64,000 bases of DNA, from assembly GCA_020161755.1 (NCBI GenBank), contig JAIUOS010000019.1:1-64000 (forward strand), read 5' to 3'. Below, piece by piece: positions 63,395-64,000 of this stretch (position 1 is the first letter of the stretch; every line of letters starts with the position of its first letter). A model generated the notes under the pieces. The model saw nothing but the letters and a program-made list of their open reading frames with translations, searched no databases and was not told where the DNA came from. This stretch comes from Actinomycetota bacterium. Its GTDB lineage: Bacteria; Actinomycetota; Actinomycetes; Propionibacteriales; Propionibacteriaceae. The translations under genes and the position numbers were made by a program.

Positions 63395-63955
63395 TCATGA
63401 GGCGTCTCCGGTTTGTTCATTGTTCGTCGCTTGGTGTGGGCCTGACCGGAGGAGGTTCAGGCAGATGAGGACGACGCCGAGCACGACGAAGACGTCGGCG
63501 ATGTTTCCGATGAAGAGGTCGCCGTAGGCGAGAAAGTCGGTGACGTTACCGCGCGCGAAGGCGGGTGGGTTCCAGAGCCGGTCGGCGAGGTTGCCGGCTG
63601 CACCGCCGAGGACCAGCCCCAGCGCAAGGCTCCATCGTGCACCGCGTAGTCGCGCGGCGAAAGTGACCACACTCCCGGCGGCGAGGGCCCCGACGAGGGT
63701 GAAGATCCAGGTGGCTCCGGAGCCGAGCGAGAACGCGGCCCCGGGGTTGTAGACCAGGGACAGGCCGAACAGGTCGCCGAGCAGCGGGATCCGGTCACCC
63801 GGGGCTAGCTGAGCCGCAGCGAGGGCCTTCGAGCCCTGGTCGAGCACGACGGCGATCACGGCAACTACCAGGGTGACGGGCAGCGCTCTCGTCTGCTTCG
63901 GCCGTGCGCCAGCACTTTCGTCCTCGACCTGGGCGGCGAGGTTCTGCCTGGTCAT
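63395..63955 (-). CDS. lspA: Prolipoprotein signal peptidase II, second copy
   Basis: 186 aa from the ATG at 63955. Landmarks: VLDQGSKALA, NPGAAFSLGSG, and the Asp pair in GNLADRLWN and GNIADVFVV. It is typical in length and clearly the better match to the family consensus than the copy at 5823 (NPGAAFS retained, no long tail). It stands at the window's edge beside the IS256 remnant. The 194 bp between the IS remnant and this gene show no recognised feature. Confidence 0.93.
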   Translation of the reverse strand: MTRQNLAAQVEDESAGARPKQTRALPVTLVVAVIAVVLDQGSKALAAAQLAPGDRIPLLGDLFGLSLVYNPGAAFSLGSGATWIFTLVGALAAGSVVTFAARLRGARWSLALGLVLGGAAGNLADRLWNPPAFARGNVTDFLAYGDLFIGNIADVFVVLGVVLICLNLLRSGPHQATNNEQTGDAS

Positions 63956-64000
63956 GCGCGTGTTCTAGCCGCGCGCAGGCCGTTTAGGATGACGACGACC

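Noticed and set aside
1-64000. CRISPR arrays, tRNA or rRNA genes, replication origin
   Set aside because: No regularly spaced repeats with unique spacers, no cloverleaf-like tRNA sequence and no replication initiator gene were recognised.

Overview
The window is very GC-rich and gene-dense. It has actinobacterial traits: GTG/TTG starts, ATGA/GTGA overlaps, CsoR, a DtxR-type regulator, VKOR plus DsbA, and an IdeR-like box. Together with a pyruvate:ferredoxin oxidoreductase this suggests a facultatively anaerobic actinomycete, perhaps of the Propionibacteriales; that placement is inference. The window looks like a metal-handling island with scars of mobile elements at 16.5-17.2 kb and 62.0-63.2 kb. 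No tRNA, rRNA, CRISPR array or replication gene was seen.

Left part (1-22.7 kb): a 5'-truncated copper ATPase with altered core motifs and a frameshifted csoR; an M23 peptidase; a zinc/cobalt module (ArsR with a CzrA-like site, palindromic operator, P1B-4 ATPase, lspA); a disulfide-forming pair (VKOR, DsbA-like); a multicopper oxidase that has lost two trinuclear-site histidines, coupled to an APH-like kinase; lnt; a frameshifted cation exchanger beside an IS5-type remnant; a DtxR-family regulator with a CPBP protease; a second M23 peptidase; and a thiol-reduction operon (TlpA-like, CcdA, a CxxC protein).

Middle (22.7-50.9 kb): the copper core. It holds three paralogous OmpR-type two-component systems, an intact multicopper oxidase lipoprotein, a cupredoxin-ATPase-YHS CopA behind a CsoR operator, csoR, a CPD-type P1B ATPase, a Met/His-rich secreted protein, a NapH/NosR-like polyferredoxin, an lgt-lnt operon, several very small membrane proteins, a cytochrome b operon and an EamA transporter. 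Direct repeats with an 11-bp period (CTTGA-N6-CTTGA) precede at least eight of these units, so a response regulator probably binds them. One site lies before lgt-lnt, which suggests that lipoprotein maturation is switched on with the copper lipoproteins it would process. A large pyruvate:ferredoxin oxidoreductase sits inside this block.

Right part (50.9-64 kb): a nitrilase-Nudix fusion broken by a frameshift; then a convergent iron locus in which a single gene encoding adenylation, carrier and membrane acyltransferase domains is translationally coupled to an FbpABC-type ferric transporter, with a divergent Sfp-type phosphopantetheinyl transferase and an IdeR/DtxR-like box between them. This is the best candidate for an undescribed system. 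A TlpA-CcdA pair, a dead tyrosine recombinase, an IS256-type remnant and a second lspA close the window.
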